Below, in pieces: positions 19,984 to 29,343 of a stretch of DNA of 64,000 nt (positions are counted from its first letter, which is position 1; every line of letters begins with the position of its first letter). The stretch comes from Streptomyces sp. SCUT-3. Lineage in GTDB: Bacteria; Actinomycetota; Actinomycetes; Streptomycetales; Streptomycetaceae. The position numbers and the translations under genes were made by a program. The notes beneath the pieces are model-generated. The model did not search any database and had not been told where the DNA came from. It saw only the letters and a list, made by a program, of their open reading frames with translations. The stretch lies in assembly GCF_014083985.1 (NCBI RefSeq), contig NZ_CP046907.1, positions 3,758,501-3,822,500 of the forward strand, in the 5' to 3' direction.

Positions 19984-20027
19984 GTGCGCCCGGGGGCCCG
20001 CCGTCCGTGGCGGGCCCCCGGGCGCAC
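19984..20027. terminator. Third hairpin, 19-bp perfect arms
   Basis: Arms at 19984-20002 and 20009-20027 are exact complements around GTCCGT. It lies 6 bases past the stop of the leftward POT transporter gene and is probably that gene's terminator. Confidence 0.75.
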
Positions 20028-20033
20028 GTCACC

Positions 20034-21545
20034 TCACTTCACGTCGCCCATGAGGGCGCGCACCTTCCTGGAGCCGACCATGAAGGCGCCCCCGCCGAGC
20101 ACCGCGAGCACGCCCCACAGGGTGTAGTAGGCGGCGTCGCCCATCGGCTCGTTCAGCTTGGTCGCCCAGCCGTTGAGCGCGTTGCCGGTGGCGGTGGCCA
20201 TGAACCACAGGCCCATGATCTGGCTCGCGAACCGGGCCGGCGCCAGCTTGGTGGACAGCGACAGGCCCACCGGGGACAGGCACAGCTCACCGAGCGTCTG
20301 AACCAGGTACACGCCCAGCAGCCAGAAGACCGTGACCTTCCCGGTGTCGCTGCTCGCGGCGGCCGCGCCCGCCAGGCCCATCAGCCCGAACGACCCGCCG
20401 ATGAGCAGCATCGCCAGGGCGAACTTGGTCACCGTCCCCGGCTCGCGGCCACGCCGGGCCAGGGCCACCCACAGCGAGGCGAACAGCGGGGCCAGGACCA
20501 CGATGTAGACCGGGTTGACGGACTGCAGCCAGCTGGCCGGGAACTCCCAGCCGCCGACCGTGCGCTCGGTCTTGTCGGCCGCGAAGATGTTCAGCAGCGA
20601 ACCGGACTGGTCGTAGATCATCCAGAACAGCACCGACGTGACGAAGAACCACATGAAGGCGCGCACCTTCGAGCGGTCCTCGTCGCCCAGGCCCGGGCTG
20701 CGGAACATCACGGCGAAGTACACGACCGGGATCGCGATGCCAAGCACCGGCATCACGTTGACGACGTGCTCGAGGGTGAAGGTGCCCAGCGCCACGTCGA
20801 CGGCGATCGCGGCGGCCGCCACGCCCAGCCACAGGCCGGCCTTGCGCAGCATCCTGCCGCGCTCCTCGGGCGAGGCCGGGGTCGGGGGCACCCGGCCCAC
20901 GTCGCCAAGGTGCCTGCCGCCGAGCGCGTACTGGACCACGGCCAGCGTCATGCCGACACCGGCGACGCCGAAGCCCAGGTGCCAGTTCACCTTCTCGCCC
21001 AGGGTGCCGACGACCAGCGGGGCGACGAGGGCGCCGAGGTTGATCGCCATGTAGAAGATGGTGAAGCCCGCGTCGCGGCGGGCCCCGTCGCTGCCCCGGT
21101 AGAGCCCGCCGACCATCGTGGAGATGTTCGGCTTGAGCAGGCCGGTGCCGAGGGCGATGACGAGCAGGCCGACGTAGAACGTCCACTCGGCGGGGATCGC
21201 CAGGATGTAGTGGCCCGCGGCGATCACGACGCCGCCGACCAGCACCGCCCTGCGCGCACCCCACAACCGGTCGGCGATCCACCCGCCGGGCATGGCGAGC
21301 ATGTAGACGAGCGCGTTGTAGATGCCGTAGAGGGCCACCGCGGTGCTCTCGGCCATGCCGATGCCGCCGTCGGTGACGGCGGCGGTCAGGTACAACACGA
21401 GGATGCCGCGCATCCCGTACCAGCTGAAGCGCTCCCACATCTCGGTCATGAACAGGGTGGCCAGACCGCGTGGGTGGCCGAAGAAGGTCTTGCCGCCGCC
21501 AGGGGTCTCCTGTGGCTGGGCGTCCCTCGTCAGGCTGGAAGCCAT
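20034..21545 (-). CDS. Proton-dependent oligopeptide (POT/PTR2) transporter
   Basis: A 503-residue major-facilitator protein with about 14 hydrophobic segments. The POT signature EMWERFSWYGMRGILVLYL (ExxERFxxYG) in helix 1 couples protons. The second PTR2 signature is FYMAINLGALVAPLVVG. It imports di- and tripeptides with H+. The start is ATG 21545 (MASSLTRD), with GAGGAAA upstream. It stands alone, leftward, with its own terminator. Its promoter lies in the 415-base divergent region before the response regulator. Confidence 0.92.
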   Translation of the reverse strand: MASSLTRDAQPQETPGGGKTFFGHPRGLATLFMTEMWERFSWYGMRGILVLYLTAAVTDGGIGMAESTAVALYGIYNALVYMLAMPGGWIADRLWGARRAVLVGGVVIAAGHYILAIPAEWTFYVGLLVIALGTGLLKPNISTMVGGLYRGSDGARRDAGFTIFYMAINLGALVAPLVVGTLGEKVNWHLGFGVAGVGMTLAVVQYALGGRHLGDVGRVPPTPASPEERGRMLRKAGLWLGVAAAAIAVDVALGTFTLEHVVNVMPVLGIAIPVVYFAVMFRSPGLGDEDRSKVRAFMWFFVTSVLFWMIYDQSGSLLNIFAADKTERTVGGWEFPASWLQSVNPVYIVVLAPLFASLWVALARRGREPGTVTKFALAMLLIGGSFGLMGLAGAAAASSDTGKVTVFWLLGVYLVQTLGELCLSPVGLSLSTKLAPARFASQIMGLWFMATATGNALNGWATKLNEPMGDAAYYTLWGVLAVLGGGAFMVGSRKVRALMGDVK

Positions 21546-21960
21546 GGTGGGTTTCCTCGTTGGTGCGCGACGTGCGCGTGGGGACGCACGCCCGGACGGC
21601 GGAGCCGGCACCGGCGCGGGGCAGACCCTCCCCGTGCCCGGGATCGGAAGGCGCGTGGCGCGCCGGGCCCGCCGCGCACCGGGATCCACACCCGCACGGC
21701 GGGTCCGGCCCGTGGGTCGACGACTGACTGGGCCGGAAGGACACCGGCCCGCACCTGAACAGAGCTTTTGTCCGGCGGTGAGGCCGAAGTCCCTGTTGGT
21801 GTGCTCATGGGCGTTCGAACACTTTACATGGATTCAACACCTACTCTGCCACCTCCGCTTTCCGGCGAAACCGGGACGAGGAGTGACGGAAATCACCCCG
21901 CCCCGCCGGGTGTTGTGACCGACCCCCTACACCCGGTCCCCGGCGGACTACCATCGCCCC
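21546..21960. promoter_or_regulatory. Divergent intergenic region, POT transporter / response regulator
   Basis: About 415 bases without a credible gene. The half near 21,800-21,850 is relatively AT-rich (CACTTTACATGGATTCAACACC), where a promoter for the leftward transporter is likely. No Shine-Dalgarno precedes the response-regulator ATG at 21961. TACCAT at about 21950 could be a -10 element giving a leaderless or near-leaderless message. No clear operator was seen. Confidence 0.35.
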
Positions 21961-22638
21961 ATGACCCGAGTACTGCTCGCAGAGGACGATTCCTCCATCT
22001 CGGAACCGCTCGCCCGGGCCCTGCGCCGCGAGGGCTACGAGGTCGAGGTGCGCGAGGACGGCCCCACCGCACTGGAAACGGCCCTCGCGGGCGGAGTGGA
22101 CCTGCTGGTGCTCGACCTGGGCCTGCCGGGCATGGACGGACTGGAGGTGGCCCGCCGCCTGCGGAGCGCCGGCCAGGGCTTCCCCGTGCTGGTCCTCACC
22201 GCCCGCGCCGACGAGGTGGACACCGTCGTCGGCCTGGACGCGGGGGCCGACGACTACGTCACCAAGCCCTTCCGCCTCGCCGAACTGCTCGCCCGCGTCC
22301 GGGCCCTCCTGCGCCGCGGCCCCGCCGCCGAGCAGCAGAGCGTCACCACGCACGGCGTGCGCATCGACGTCGAGTCCCACCGGGCCTGGATGGGCGAGGA
22401 GGAACTCCAGCTGACGGCCAAGGAGTTCGACCTCCTGCGGGTCCTGGTCCGCGACGCCGGCCGGGTCGTCACCCGCGACCAGCTCATGCGCGAGGTGTGG
22501 GACACCACCTGGTGGTCCTCCACCAAGACCCTCGACATGCACATCTCCTGGCTGCGCAAGAAGCTCGGCGACGACGCGGCGAACCCCCGCTACATCTCCA
22601 CCGTGCGCGGCGTCGGCTTCCGTTTCGAGAAGAACTGA
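21961..22638 (+). CDS. OmpR/PhoB-family response regulator
   Basis: A 225-residue protein. The receiver domain (1-115) has acidic pocket EDD at 8-10, phospho-acceptor Asp in LLVLDLGLPGMDG, Thr in VLTARA and Lys in DDYVTKPF. The winged-helix effector (130-225) has ELQLTAKEFDLLRVLVRDAGRVV and the recognition-helix region TKTLDMHISWLRKKLG. It is transcribed 13 bases ahead of the histidine kinase as one unit. The ATG at 21961 lacks a ribosome site, so leaderless translation is possible. Confidence 0.92.
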   Translation: MTRVLLAEDDSSISEPLARALRREGYEVEVREDGPTALETALAGGVDLLVLDLGLPGMDGLEVARRLRSAGQGFPVLVLTARADEVDTVVGLDAGADDYVTKPFRLAELLARVRALLRRGPAAEQQSVTTHGVRIDVESHRAWMGEEELQLTAKEFDLLRVLVRDAGRVVTRDQLMREVWDTTWWSSTKTLDMHISWLRKKLGDDAANPRYISTVRGVGFRFEKN

Positions 22639-22651
22639 GACGACCCGCACC

Positions 22652-23893
22652 GTGCGCCGCCGCCTGATCAGCTCCACGCTCGCCGTGGTCCTCGTGGTCA
22701 TCTCGGTCTTCGGACTGTCCCTGGCCCTGGTCGAGGCCAGGACCATCACCGAGGGGGCCCGCGAGAGCGTCGGGGCCGAGGCGGTCCGCCTGACGGGGGT
22801 CGTCGAGAACCGCCTGGCCGCCGGCGAGGCCGTGGACTCCGGCACGCTCGCCGAACAGCTCCCGCCCGGCCGCCGCGCCCGCATCGACATCCCCGGCCGG
22901 CCGCCCGTCCTCATCGGCCCCCAGCCCTCCGGCGACGTCATCGAGGCGAGGGTGGAGGGGGCGCGCGGCGAGACCGTCACCGTCCAGCAGCCCCGGGCCG
23001 CGGTCACCGACGAGATCGTCCGGACCCTGCTGGTCATCCTCATGGTGTCGCTGCTGGCCGTCGCCGCCGCCGTGTTCCTGGCCCTCGGCCAGGCGCGCCG
23101 GCTCGTCAGCCCGCTCACCGACCTCGCCGAGACCGCCGAGCGCCTCGGCTCCGGCGACCCCCGCCCCCGGCACCGCCGCTACGGCGTCCCCGAGCTGGAC
23201 CGGGTGGCCGACGTCCTGGACGCCAGCGCCGAGCGGATCGCCCGCATGCTCACCGCCGAACGCCGCCTCGCCGCCGACGCCTCCCACCAGCTGCGCACTC
23301 CGCTGACCGCCCTGTCGATGCGGCTCGAGGAGATCATCGCCACCGACGACCAGGACACGGTCAAGGAGGAGGCGGCCATCGCCCTCACCCAGGTCGAGCG
23401 GCTGACCGACGTGGTGCAGCGGCTGCTGACCAACTCCCGGGACCCGCGGACCGGCTCCGCCGTCGCCTTCGGCCTCGACGAGGTCGTCCGCCAGCAGGTG
23501 GAGGAGTGGCGCCCGGCCTACCGCAGCGCCGGCCGGGCCATCGTGTGCACGGGGGTGAAGGACCTGAGGGCGGTCGGCACCCCCGGCGCGGTCGCCCAGG
23601 TCCTGGCCACCCTCATCGAGAACGCCCTCATGCACGGCGCGGGCGCCGTCGTCCTGCACACCCGGGTGACCGGGAACCAGGCCGTCGTCGAGATCACGGA
23701 CGAGGGCCAGGGCGTACCGGCGGAACTGGGCAGCCGGGTCTTCGAGCGCACGGTCAGCGGCCGCAACTCCACCGGCCTGGGCCTGGCCGTCGCCCGCGAC
23801 CTCGCCGAGGCCGACGGCGGCCGCCTCGAACTCCTCCGGCTCAAGCCCCCCGTGTTCGCGCTCTTCCTCGGACGCGAAGCGGTCCGGGAGTGA
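22652..23893 (+). CDS. Sensor histidine kinase
   Basis: A 413-residue membrane sensor. It has two membrane segments (about 7-27 and 124-146) with a short extracellular loop of about 95 residues, then HAMP-like sequence. The H-box is ASHQLRTPLTALSMRL (phospho-His), the N-box is LIENALMHGAG, and the G-boxes are ITDEGQGVP and STGLGLAVARDLAE. It pairs with the response regulator just upstream. The start is GTG 22652. The last ten residues and stop codon are part of a 37-bp tandem repeat that continues downstream. The signal is unknown. Confidence 0.9.
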   Translation: MRRRLISSTLAVVLVVISVFGLSLALVEARTITEGARESVGAEAVRLTGVVENRLAAGEAVDSGTLAEQLPPGRRARIDIPGRPPVLIGPQPSGDVIEARVEGARGETVTVQQPRAAVTDEIVRTLLVILMVSLLAVAAAVFLALGQARRLVSPLTDLAETAERLGSGDPRPRHRRYGVPELDRVADVLDASAERIARMLTAERRLAADASHQLRTPLTALSMRLEEIIATDDQDTVKEEAAIALTQVERLTDVVQRLLTNSRDPRTGSAVAFGLDEVVRQQVEEWRPAYRSAGRAIVCTGVKDLRAVGTPGAVAQVLATLIENALMHGAGAVVLHTRVTGNQAVVEITDEGQGVPAELGSRVFERTVSGRNSTGLGLAVARDLAEADGGRLELLRLKPPVFALFLGREAVRE

Positions 23894-23968
23894 CAGGAGG
23901 GGCCTCGGACGCGAAGCGGTCCGGGAGTGACAGGAGGGGCCTCGGACGCGAAGCGGTCCGGGAGTGAC
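23867..23968 (+). repeat. 37-bp tandem repeat spanning the end of the histidine kinase gene
   Basis: Two full exact 37-bp units (23867-23903, 23904-23940) and a third of 28 bases (23941-23968). The unit carries the last nine codons (LGREAVRE and stop) plus 10 bases of spacer. Since 37 is not a multiple of 3 and each unit has the stop, the later copies are not translated as an extension. It looks like a recent local duplication. Confidence 0.9.
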
Positions 23969-23982
23969 GGCTCGCGGCGTGG

Positions 23983-24507
23983 TCACGCCGCGCGGCGGCG
24001 CACCCTCCGCTGCTCCTCCGGCCCCTCCCACCGCTGTCCGCGGGCTGCCCCCGCGGGGCCGGGGCCGGGGGAGGGGAGCGCCCGGAACACCCAGGTCCGG
24101 TAGGACCAGAAGCGGAAGAGCGTCCCCACGCCCAGTCCGACGACGTTCTTGGCCACGTTGTCCGCCAGCGTCGAGGTCAGGCCGAGACCGTAGTGGGACA
24201 GGGCCAGGATGCCGTTCTCGATCACCAGCCCGACGCCGCTGAACAGCAGGAACAGGGTGATCTCGCGGGTGCGGCGCGTCTTGTCGGTGTGCCGGTACGT
24301 CCAGTAGCGGTTGCCCAGGTAGTTCGTCCCGATCGCCACCGCGGTGGCGATCACCCCGGACCGCACGGTGGCCAGCCCGAACGTCTTCAGGCAGACGTTG
24401 AAGACGACGATGTTCACCAGAACGCCGAACGCCCCGACCGTGCCGAACTTGGCGATCTCGCGGAAGAGCCGTCCGACGCGGTTCCGCAGGGCTTGCAGTG
24501 CGCTCAT
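23983..24507 (-). CDS. GtrA-family membrane protein
   Basis: A 174-residue protein with four transmembrane helices (about 20-42, 48-66, 85-105, 112-132), typical of GtrA/DPMS-like proteins. These are associated with flipping or transfer of polyprenyl-linked sugars for cell-envelope glycans. Conserved features: FGTVGAFGVLVNIVVFN in helix 1, YLGNRYWTYRHTDK after helix 2 and RFWSYRTWVF after helix 4. The C-terminus is a charged tail rich in Arg. The ATG at 24507 has no strong ribosome site. Confidence 0.88.
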   Translation of the reverse strand: MSALQALRNRVGRLFREIAKFGTVGAFGVLVNIVVFNVCLKTFGLATVRSGVIATAVAIGTNYLGNRYWTYRHTDKTRRTREITLFLLFSGVGLVIENGILALSHYGLGLTSTLADNVAKNVVGLGVGTLFRFWSYRTWVFRALPSPGPGPAGAARGQRWEGPEEQRRVRRRAA

Positions 24508-24685
24508 GGTGTTCGCGGGCCCCGTCCGTCGGTGGTCGTCCGGTTCATGCTAGTGCGGGACCCCTACCCGCGAGGGTGCACGCCATGAACCCGGTGCGGA
24601 CGTTCCCCCGCCCGCCCGCACCCGCCTCCCGCCCGCCCCCACCCGCCCGGGCCGGGCCGCCGACCGGGGCCGATACCCTGGGAGC

Positions 24686-25825
24686 GTGACATTCCCGGTA
24701 GTCGGCATGGTCGGCGGCGGTCAGCTCGCCCGCATGACCCACGAAGCAGGCATCCCGCTCGGCATCAGGTTCAAGCTGCTCAGCGACACACCCCAGGACT
24801 CGGCGGCGCAGGTGGTCGCGGACGTCGTCGTCGGCGATTACCGCGACCTCGAGACGCTGCGCGACTTCGCCCGCGGGTGCGACGTGATCACCTTCGACCA
24901 CGAGCACGTCCCCACCGAGCACCTCAAGGCGCTGGAGGCCGACGGAATCCCCGTCCGCCCCGGCCCCGACGCCCTGGTGCACGCCCAGGACAAGGGCGTG
25001 ATGCGCGATCGGCTCGCCGCGATCGGCGTGCCCTGTCCCAGGAACCGGATCGTCGCCGGTCCCGCCGACGTCGCCCGCTTCGCGGCCGAGGGCGACGGCT
25101 GGCCGGTCGTCCTCAAGACCGTGCGCGGCGGCTACGACGGCAAGGGCGTGTGGGTCGTCCGCGACGAGGCCGGGGCGGCCGAGCCGTTCCGGGCCGGCGT
25201 GCCGGTCCTCGCCGAGGAGAAGGTCGACTTCGTCCGCGAGCTGGCCGCCAACGTCGTCCGCTCCCCGCACGGGCAGGCCGTCGCCTACCCGGTCGTGGAG
25301 TCGGTCCAGGTCGACGGGGTGTGCAACGAGGTGGTCGCCCCCGCCCCGGGCCTGTCCGAGGAGCTGTCCGGCGAGGCCCAGCGCATCGCGCTGACCGTGG
25401 CCGAGGAGCTCGGCGTCGTCGGTCACCTCGCCGTCGAGCTGTTCGAGACCCGGGACGGCCGCGTCCTCGTCAACGAGCTGGCCATGCGGCCGCACAACTC
25501 CGGCCACTGGACCATGGACGGCGCGGTCACCTCCCAGTTCGCCAACCACCTGCGGGCCGTCCTCGACCTGCCGCTGGGCGACCCGCGCCCGCGCAGCCGC
25601 TGGACGGTCATGGCCAACGTCCTGGGCGGCGACTACCCCGACATGTACCCCGCGTACCTGCACTGCATGGCGCGCGACCCCGGCCTGAAGATCCACATGT
25701 ACGGCAAGGACGTCAAGCCCGGCCGCAAGGTCGGTCACGTCAACACCTACGGCGACGACCTGGACGAGGTGCGCGAGCGCGCCCGCCACGCCGCCGACTA
25801 CCTGCGAGGGACGATCACCGAGTGA
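24686..25825 (+). CDS. purK: N5-carboxyaminoimidazole ribonucleotide synthase
   Basis: A 379-residue ATP-grasp enzyme that carboxylates aminoimidazole ribonucleotide with bicarbonate and ATP in purine synthesis. [11 protein letters not shown] is the N-terminal loop, [15 protein letters not shown] the ATP-binding glycine-rich loop, and [14 protein letters not shown] the metal and carboxylate site. The start is GTG 24686; TACCCT at about 24672 may be a -10 element, so the message may be nearly leaderless. The stop overlaps the purE start by 4 bases, giving a purK-purE operon. Confidence 0.95.
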   Translation: MTFPVVGMVGGGQLARMTHEAGIPLGIRFKLLSDTPQDSAAQVVADVVVGDYRDLETLRDFARGCDVITFDHEHVPTEHLKALEADGIPVRPGPDALVHAQDKGVMRDRLAAIGVPCPRNRIVAGPADVARFAAEGDGWPVVLKTVRGGYDGKGVWVVRDEAGAAEPFRAGVPVLAEEKVDFVRELAANVVRSPHGQAVAYPVVESVQVDGVCNEVVAPAPGLSEELSGEAQRIALTVAEELGVVGHLAVELFETRDGRVLVNELAMRPHNSGHWTMDGAVTSQFANHLRAVLDLPLGDPRPRSRWTVMANVLGGDYPDMYPAYLHCMARDPGLKIHMYGKDVKPGRKVGHVNTYGDDLDEVRERARHAADYLRGTITE

Positions 25826-26352
25826 ACACCGGTCAGCCGCTGGTCGGCATCGTGATGGGTTCGGACTCCGACTGGCCGGTCATGGAGGCCGCCGCACGGG
25901 CACTCGACGAGTTCGAGGTGCCCTACGAGGTCGACGTCGTCTCGGCGCACCGCATGCCGCGCGAGATGGTCGCCTACGGGGAGCAGGCCGCCGGCCGCGG
26001 CCTGAAGGCGATCGTCGCCGGCGCGGGCGGCGCCGCCCACCTGCCCGGCATGCTCGCCTCGGTCACCCCGCTGCCGGTCATCGGCGTGCCCGTGCCGCTG
26101 AAGTACCTCGACGGCATGGACTCGCTGCTGTCCATCGTGCAGATGCCGGCCGGTGTGCCGGTCGCCACCGTCTCGGTGGCCGGCGCCCGCAACGCGGGCC
26201 TGCTGGCGGTGCGCATGCTCGCCGCCCACGACGACGAGCTGCTGGAGAGGATGAAGCACTTCCAGGAGGAGCTCAACGAGCAGGCCACCGAGAAGGGCAG
26301 GCGCCTGCGCAACAAGGTCTCGGGCAACGCCGGCTTCGGGTTCGGCAAGTGA
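25822..26352 (+). CDS. purE: N5-carboxyaminoimidazole ribonucleotide mutase
   Basis: A 176-residue class I PurE moving the carboxyl group from N5 to C4 of the imidazole ring. The nucleotide-binding loop is [10 protein letters not shown], the catalytic histidine is in [10 protein letters not shown], and [14 protein letters not shown] forms the active-site loop. It starts with GTG 25822 within the end of purK and overlaps the dipeptidase start by 4 bases, so all three genes are translationally coupled. Confidence 0.95.
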   Translation: MNTGQPLVGIVMGSDSDWPVMEAAARALDEFEVPYEVDVVSAHRMPREMVAYGEQAAGRGLKAIVAGAGGAAHLPGMLASVTPLPVIGVPVPLKYLDGMDSLLSIVQMPAGVPVATVSVAGARNAGLLAVRMLAAHDDELLERMKHFQEELNEQATEKGRRLRNKVSGNAGFGFGK

Positions 26353-27602
26353 CCGCCGCGGGCCCCGCGGGCCCGGCCGGTCCCGCGGGGGCCGGTGCAC
26401 GGGCCGCCCTGCTGGAACGCGCCCGCACGCTGCTGGCCGCCCACCCCGTCGCGGACGGCCACAACGACCTGCCCTGGGCGCTGCGCGAACAGGTCCGCTA
26501 CGACCTGGACGCCTGCGACATCGCGGCCGACCAGAGCCACCGCCTGCACACCGACCTGGCCCGGCTGCGGGCCGGCGGCGTCGGCGCCCAGTTCTGGTCG
26601 GTCTACGTGCGCAGCGACTACGCGGGCGACCGCGCGGTCAGCGCCGTCCTGGAGCAGATCGACGTCGTGCTCCGCCTCGTCGACCGCCACCCCGGCGACC
26701 TGCGGCTCGCCCTGACCGCCGACGACATGGAGGCGGCCCGCGCCGAGGGCCGCATCGCCTCCCTCATGGGCGCCGAGGGCGGGCACTCCATCGCCTGCTC
26801 CCTCGCCGTCCTGCGCGCCCTGTACGCGCTCGGCGTGCGCTACATGACGCTCACCCACAACGACACGATCGAGTGGGCGGACTCCGCGACCGACGAGGCG
26901 CGCCACGGCGGCCTGACCCGCTTCGGCGAGGAGGTCGTCCGGGAGATGAACCGCCTCGGCATGCTGGTCGACCTCTCGCACGTCTCGGCCGGCACCATGC
27001 GGGACGCGCTGCGGGTCACCGAGGCCCCGGTGCTCTTCTCGCACTCCTCGGCGCGCGCCGTCTGCGACCACCCGCGCAACGTCCCCGACGACGTGCTGGA
27101 GCGGCTGCCCGCCAACGGCGGCGTGGCGATGGCGACCTTCGTGCCGAAGTTCGTCCTCCCCGAGGCCGTCGAGTGGACCGCGCGGGCCGACGCCAACATG
27201 GAGGCCCACGGCTTCCACCGCCTGGACACCACCCCGGAGGCGATGGCCGTCCAGCGGGCCTACGAGGCCGCCCACCCGCGGCCCGTCGCCACGGTGGCCA
27301 CCGTCGCCGACCACCTCGACCACATGCGCGAGGCGGCCGGTGTCGACCACATCGGCATCGGCGGCGACTACGACGGCACGGCCTTCACCCCGAAGGGCCT
27401 GGAGGACGTCTCCGGCTACCCCAACCTGATCGCCGAACTCCTCGGCCGCGGCTGGTCCGGGACCGACCTGGCGAAGCTGACCTGGGGCAACGCGGTGCGC
27501 GTCCTGCGCGACGCCGAGGACGCCGCCCGCGACGCGCAGCGGCGCCGCGGCCCCTCCGTCGCCACCATCGACCGGCTCGACGGGCCCGACGGCACGGCCT
27601 GA
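26349..27602 (+). CDS. Membrane dipeptidase (M19 renal dipeptidase family)
   Basis: A 417-residue zinc dipeptidase. Ligands: [10 protein letters not shown] (HxD), the bridging Glu in [18 protein letters not shown] and [11 protein letters not shown] (His). [11 protein letters not shown] is the conserved C-terminal block. It hydrolyses dipeptides, with broad tolerance in the family. The first 20 residues are an Ala/Gly/Pro stretch rather than a signal peptide, so the enzyme is probably cytoplasmic. It shares an operon with purK-purE through a 4-base overlap. The link to purine synthesis is positional only. Confidence 0.9.
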   Translation: MTAAGPAGPAGPAGAGARAALLERARTLLAAHPVADGHNDLPWALREQVRYDLDACDIAADQSHRLHTDLARLRAGGVGAQFWSVYVRSDYAGDRAVSAVLEQIDVVLRLVDRHPGDLRLALTADDMEAARAEGRIASLMGAEGGHSIACSLAVLRALYALGVRYMTLTHNDTIEWADSATDEARHGGLTRFGEEVVREMNRLGMLVDLSHVSAGTMRDALRVTEAPVLFSHSSARAVCDHPRNVPDDVLERLPANGGVAMATFVPKFVLPEAVEWTARADANMEAHGFHRLDTTPEAMAVQRAYEAAHPRPVATVATVADHLDHMREAAGVDHIGIGGDYDGTAFTPKGLEDVSGYPNLIAELLGRGWSGTDLAKLTWGNAVRVLRDAEDAARDAQRRRGPSVATIDRLDGPDGTA

Positions 27603-27609
27603 CACACTT

Positions 27610-27670
27610 GGCGCACCCGGCCCCGGAGCCCCGCCCGATGAACGGGCCGGGCTCCGGGGCCGGGTGCGCC
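27610..27670. terminator. Bidirectional hairpin, 28-bp arms with one mismatch
   Basis: Arms 27610-27637 and 27643-27670 pair along 28 bases with a single mismatch, around the loop ATGAA. It sits between the convergent dipeptidase and UDP-sugar dehydrogenase genes and would terminate both. Confidence 0.8.
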
Positions 27671-27681
27671 GGGCGTCCGGA

Positions 27682-29022
27682 TCAGGCGTTGGGGCGGCCC
27701 ATGGCGCGGAACGTCCAGCCCGCCGCCCGCCACAGCTGCGGGTCGAGGGCGTTGCGGCCGTCGAGGACGACCTTCGCCGCGGCCACCTCGCCCAGCTCGA
27801 CCGGGTCCAGCTGGCGGAACTCGCGCCACTCCGTCAGGTGCAGCACCACGTGGGCGCCGCGCACCGCCTCCAGCGCGCTCGGCGCGTAGCCGAGGGTCGG
27901 GAAGAGCCTGCGGGCGTTGTCCATGCCCCTGGGGTCGTAGACGGTGACCTGGCCGCCCTGCAGGTGGATCTGCCCGGCCACGTTGAGCGCGGGGGAGTCC
28001 CGCACGTCGTCGGAGTCCGGCTTGAACGCGGCGCCGAGCACCGCCACCCGCTGCCCCAGGAAGCTGCCGCCGACCGCGGTGCGGGCCAGCTCCACCATGT
28101 GGGTGCGGCGCCGCATGTTGATCGAGTCGACCTCCCGCAGGAAGGTCAGCGCCTGGTCGGCGCCCAGCTCGCCGGCCCGCGCCATGAACGCCCGGATGTC
28201 CTTGGGCAGGCAGCCGCCGCCGAAGCCGATGCCGGCGCGCAGGAACTTGCTGCCGATCCGCTCGTCGTGGCCGATCGCCTCGGCGAGCTTGACCACGTCG
28301 CCGCCGGCCGCCTCGCAGACCTCGGCCATGGCGTTGATGAAGGAGATCTTCGTGGAAAGGAAGGAGTTGGCCGCGTTCTTCACCAGTTCGGCGGTCGCGT
28401 AGTCGGCGACGACGAACGGCGAGCCCTCCTCGATCGGTGTCGCGTACACCTCGCGCAGGAGCTTCTCGGCCCCCTCGCTCGCCACCCCCACGACGATGCG
28501 GTCCGGGTGCAGGGTGTCCTCGACGGCGAACCCCTCGCGCAGGAACTCCGGGTTCCACGCCAGCTCGACCCCGGCCCCGGCCGGGGCCAGCTCGGCCAGC
28601 CGGGCCGCCAGCCGGGCGGCGCTGCCCACCGGCACGGTCGACTTGCCGACCACCAGCGCCGGCCGCTTCAGGTGCGGCGCCAGGGACTCGAAGGCGCCGT
28701 CCACGAAGGACATGTCGCACGCGTACTCGCCGTGCTTCTGCGGAGTGTTGACGCAGACGAAGTGGACGTCGCCGAAGTCGGCCACCTCCTCCCAGGAGGT
28801 GGTGAAGCGGAGCCGGCCCGTGGAGCCGGGCACACCGGCCACGTGACGGGAGAGCAGTTCCTCCAGGCCCGGTTCGTACATCGGCACCCGGCCCGCCGAC
28901 AGCATCTCTATCTTGGCGGAGTCGACGTCCAGTCCCAGCACCTCGAAGCCGAGTTCGGCCATGGCGGCGGCGTGCGTGGCACCGAGGTAACCGGTACCGA
29001 TCACCGTGACCTTCAGACTCAT
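27682..29022 (-). CDS. UDP-glucose/GDP-mannose dehydrogenase family protein
   Basis: This 446-residue NAD+-dependent enzyme oxidises a nucleotide-sugar C6 hydroxyl to the uronic acid in two steps. The Rossmann loop is VIGTGYLGATHA at the N-terminus, the central domain has ELVKNAANSFLSTKISFINAMAE, and the catalytic cysteine is in GIGFGGGCLPKDIRAF. The C-terminal domain has LGAAFKPDSDDVRDSPAL. The sequence suits UDP-glucose 6-dehydrogenase; GDP-mannose is an alternative. The start is ATG 29022 (MSLKVTVIG), with AGAGGA upstream. It probably supplies cell-envelope polysaccharide. Confidence 0.92.
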   Translation of the reverse strand: MSLKVTVIGTGYLGATHAAAMAELGFEVLGLDVDSAKIEMLSAGRVPMYEPGLEELLSRHVAGVPGSTGRLRFTTSWEEVADFGDVHFVCVNTPQKHGEYACDMSFVDGAFESLAPHLKRPALVVGKSTVPVGSAARLAARLAELAPAGAGVELAWNPEFLREGFAVEDTLHPDRIVVGVASEGAEKLLREVYATPIEEGSPFVVADYATAELVKNAANSFLSTKISFINAMAEVCEAAGGDVVKLAEAIGHDERIGSKFLRAGIGFGGGCLPKDIRAFMARAGELGADQALTFLREVDSINMRRRTHMVELARTAVGGSFLGQRVAVLGAAFKPDSDDVRDSPALNVAGQIHLQGGQVTVYDPRGMDNARRLFPTLGYAPSALEAVRGAHVVLHLTEWREFRQLDPVELGEVAAAKVVLDGRNALDPQLWRAAGWTFRAMGRPNA

Positions 29023-29343
29023 GCGCTGGTCCGTCCTCTTCCTGTTCCCGCGGCTGCAATGGGGCGTGCAGGCAGCATAGTCGGGCCCGTCCGCGCGGAA
29101 GCCGGGGCGAGGCGGCCCCGGGTGCGGCAGTGCCCGCGGGTGCGCGGGGGGCCCGCCGGGGGGATGGTGTTCGTGGGAGCCCCCGGCGGAGGGGGCCGGT
29201 ACGGCCGGCGGCCGGTCCGCCGCCCCCGGCGCGCAGGGGGGTGAGTCCGATCTCATACCGGCGGAAGGTGTCCGCCCTGCGGACAGGCGGCCTACCATTC
29301 AACATACTTAACGGTAGTTAACGTACGTGGGAGTGAGGACACC
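29023..29343. promoter_or_regulatory. Divergent region, UDP-sugar dehydrogenase / acyl-CoA dehydrogenase
   Basis: A 321-base GC-rich gap without a supported gene. The last 60 bases, before the acyl-CoA dehydrogenase, are AT-richer and hold an operator-like element (29303-29321). The leftward gene's promoter was not recognised. Confidence 0.4.
29303..29321. promoter_or_regulatory. Candidate fatty-acid operator, TTAAC-N4-GTTAA
   Basis: The inverted repeat TTAAC (29308-29312) / GTTAA (29317-29321) overlaps the 13-mer CATACTTAACGGT (29303-29315). That 13-mer matches 12 of 13 bases of the site before the thiolase gene at 2599-2611. It lies 23 bases upstream of the acyl-CoA dehydrogenase start, where bound protein would block transcription. 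Confidence 0.5.
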
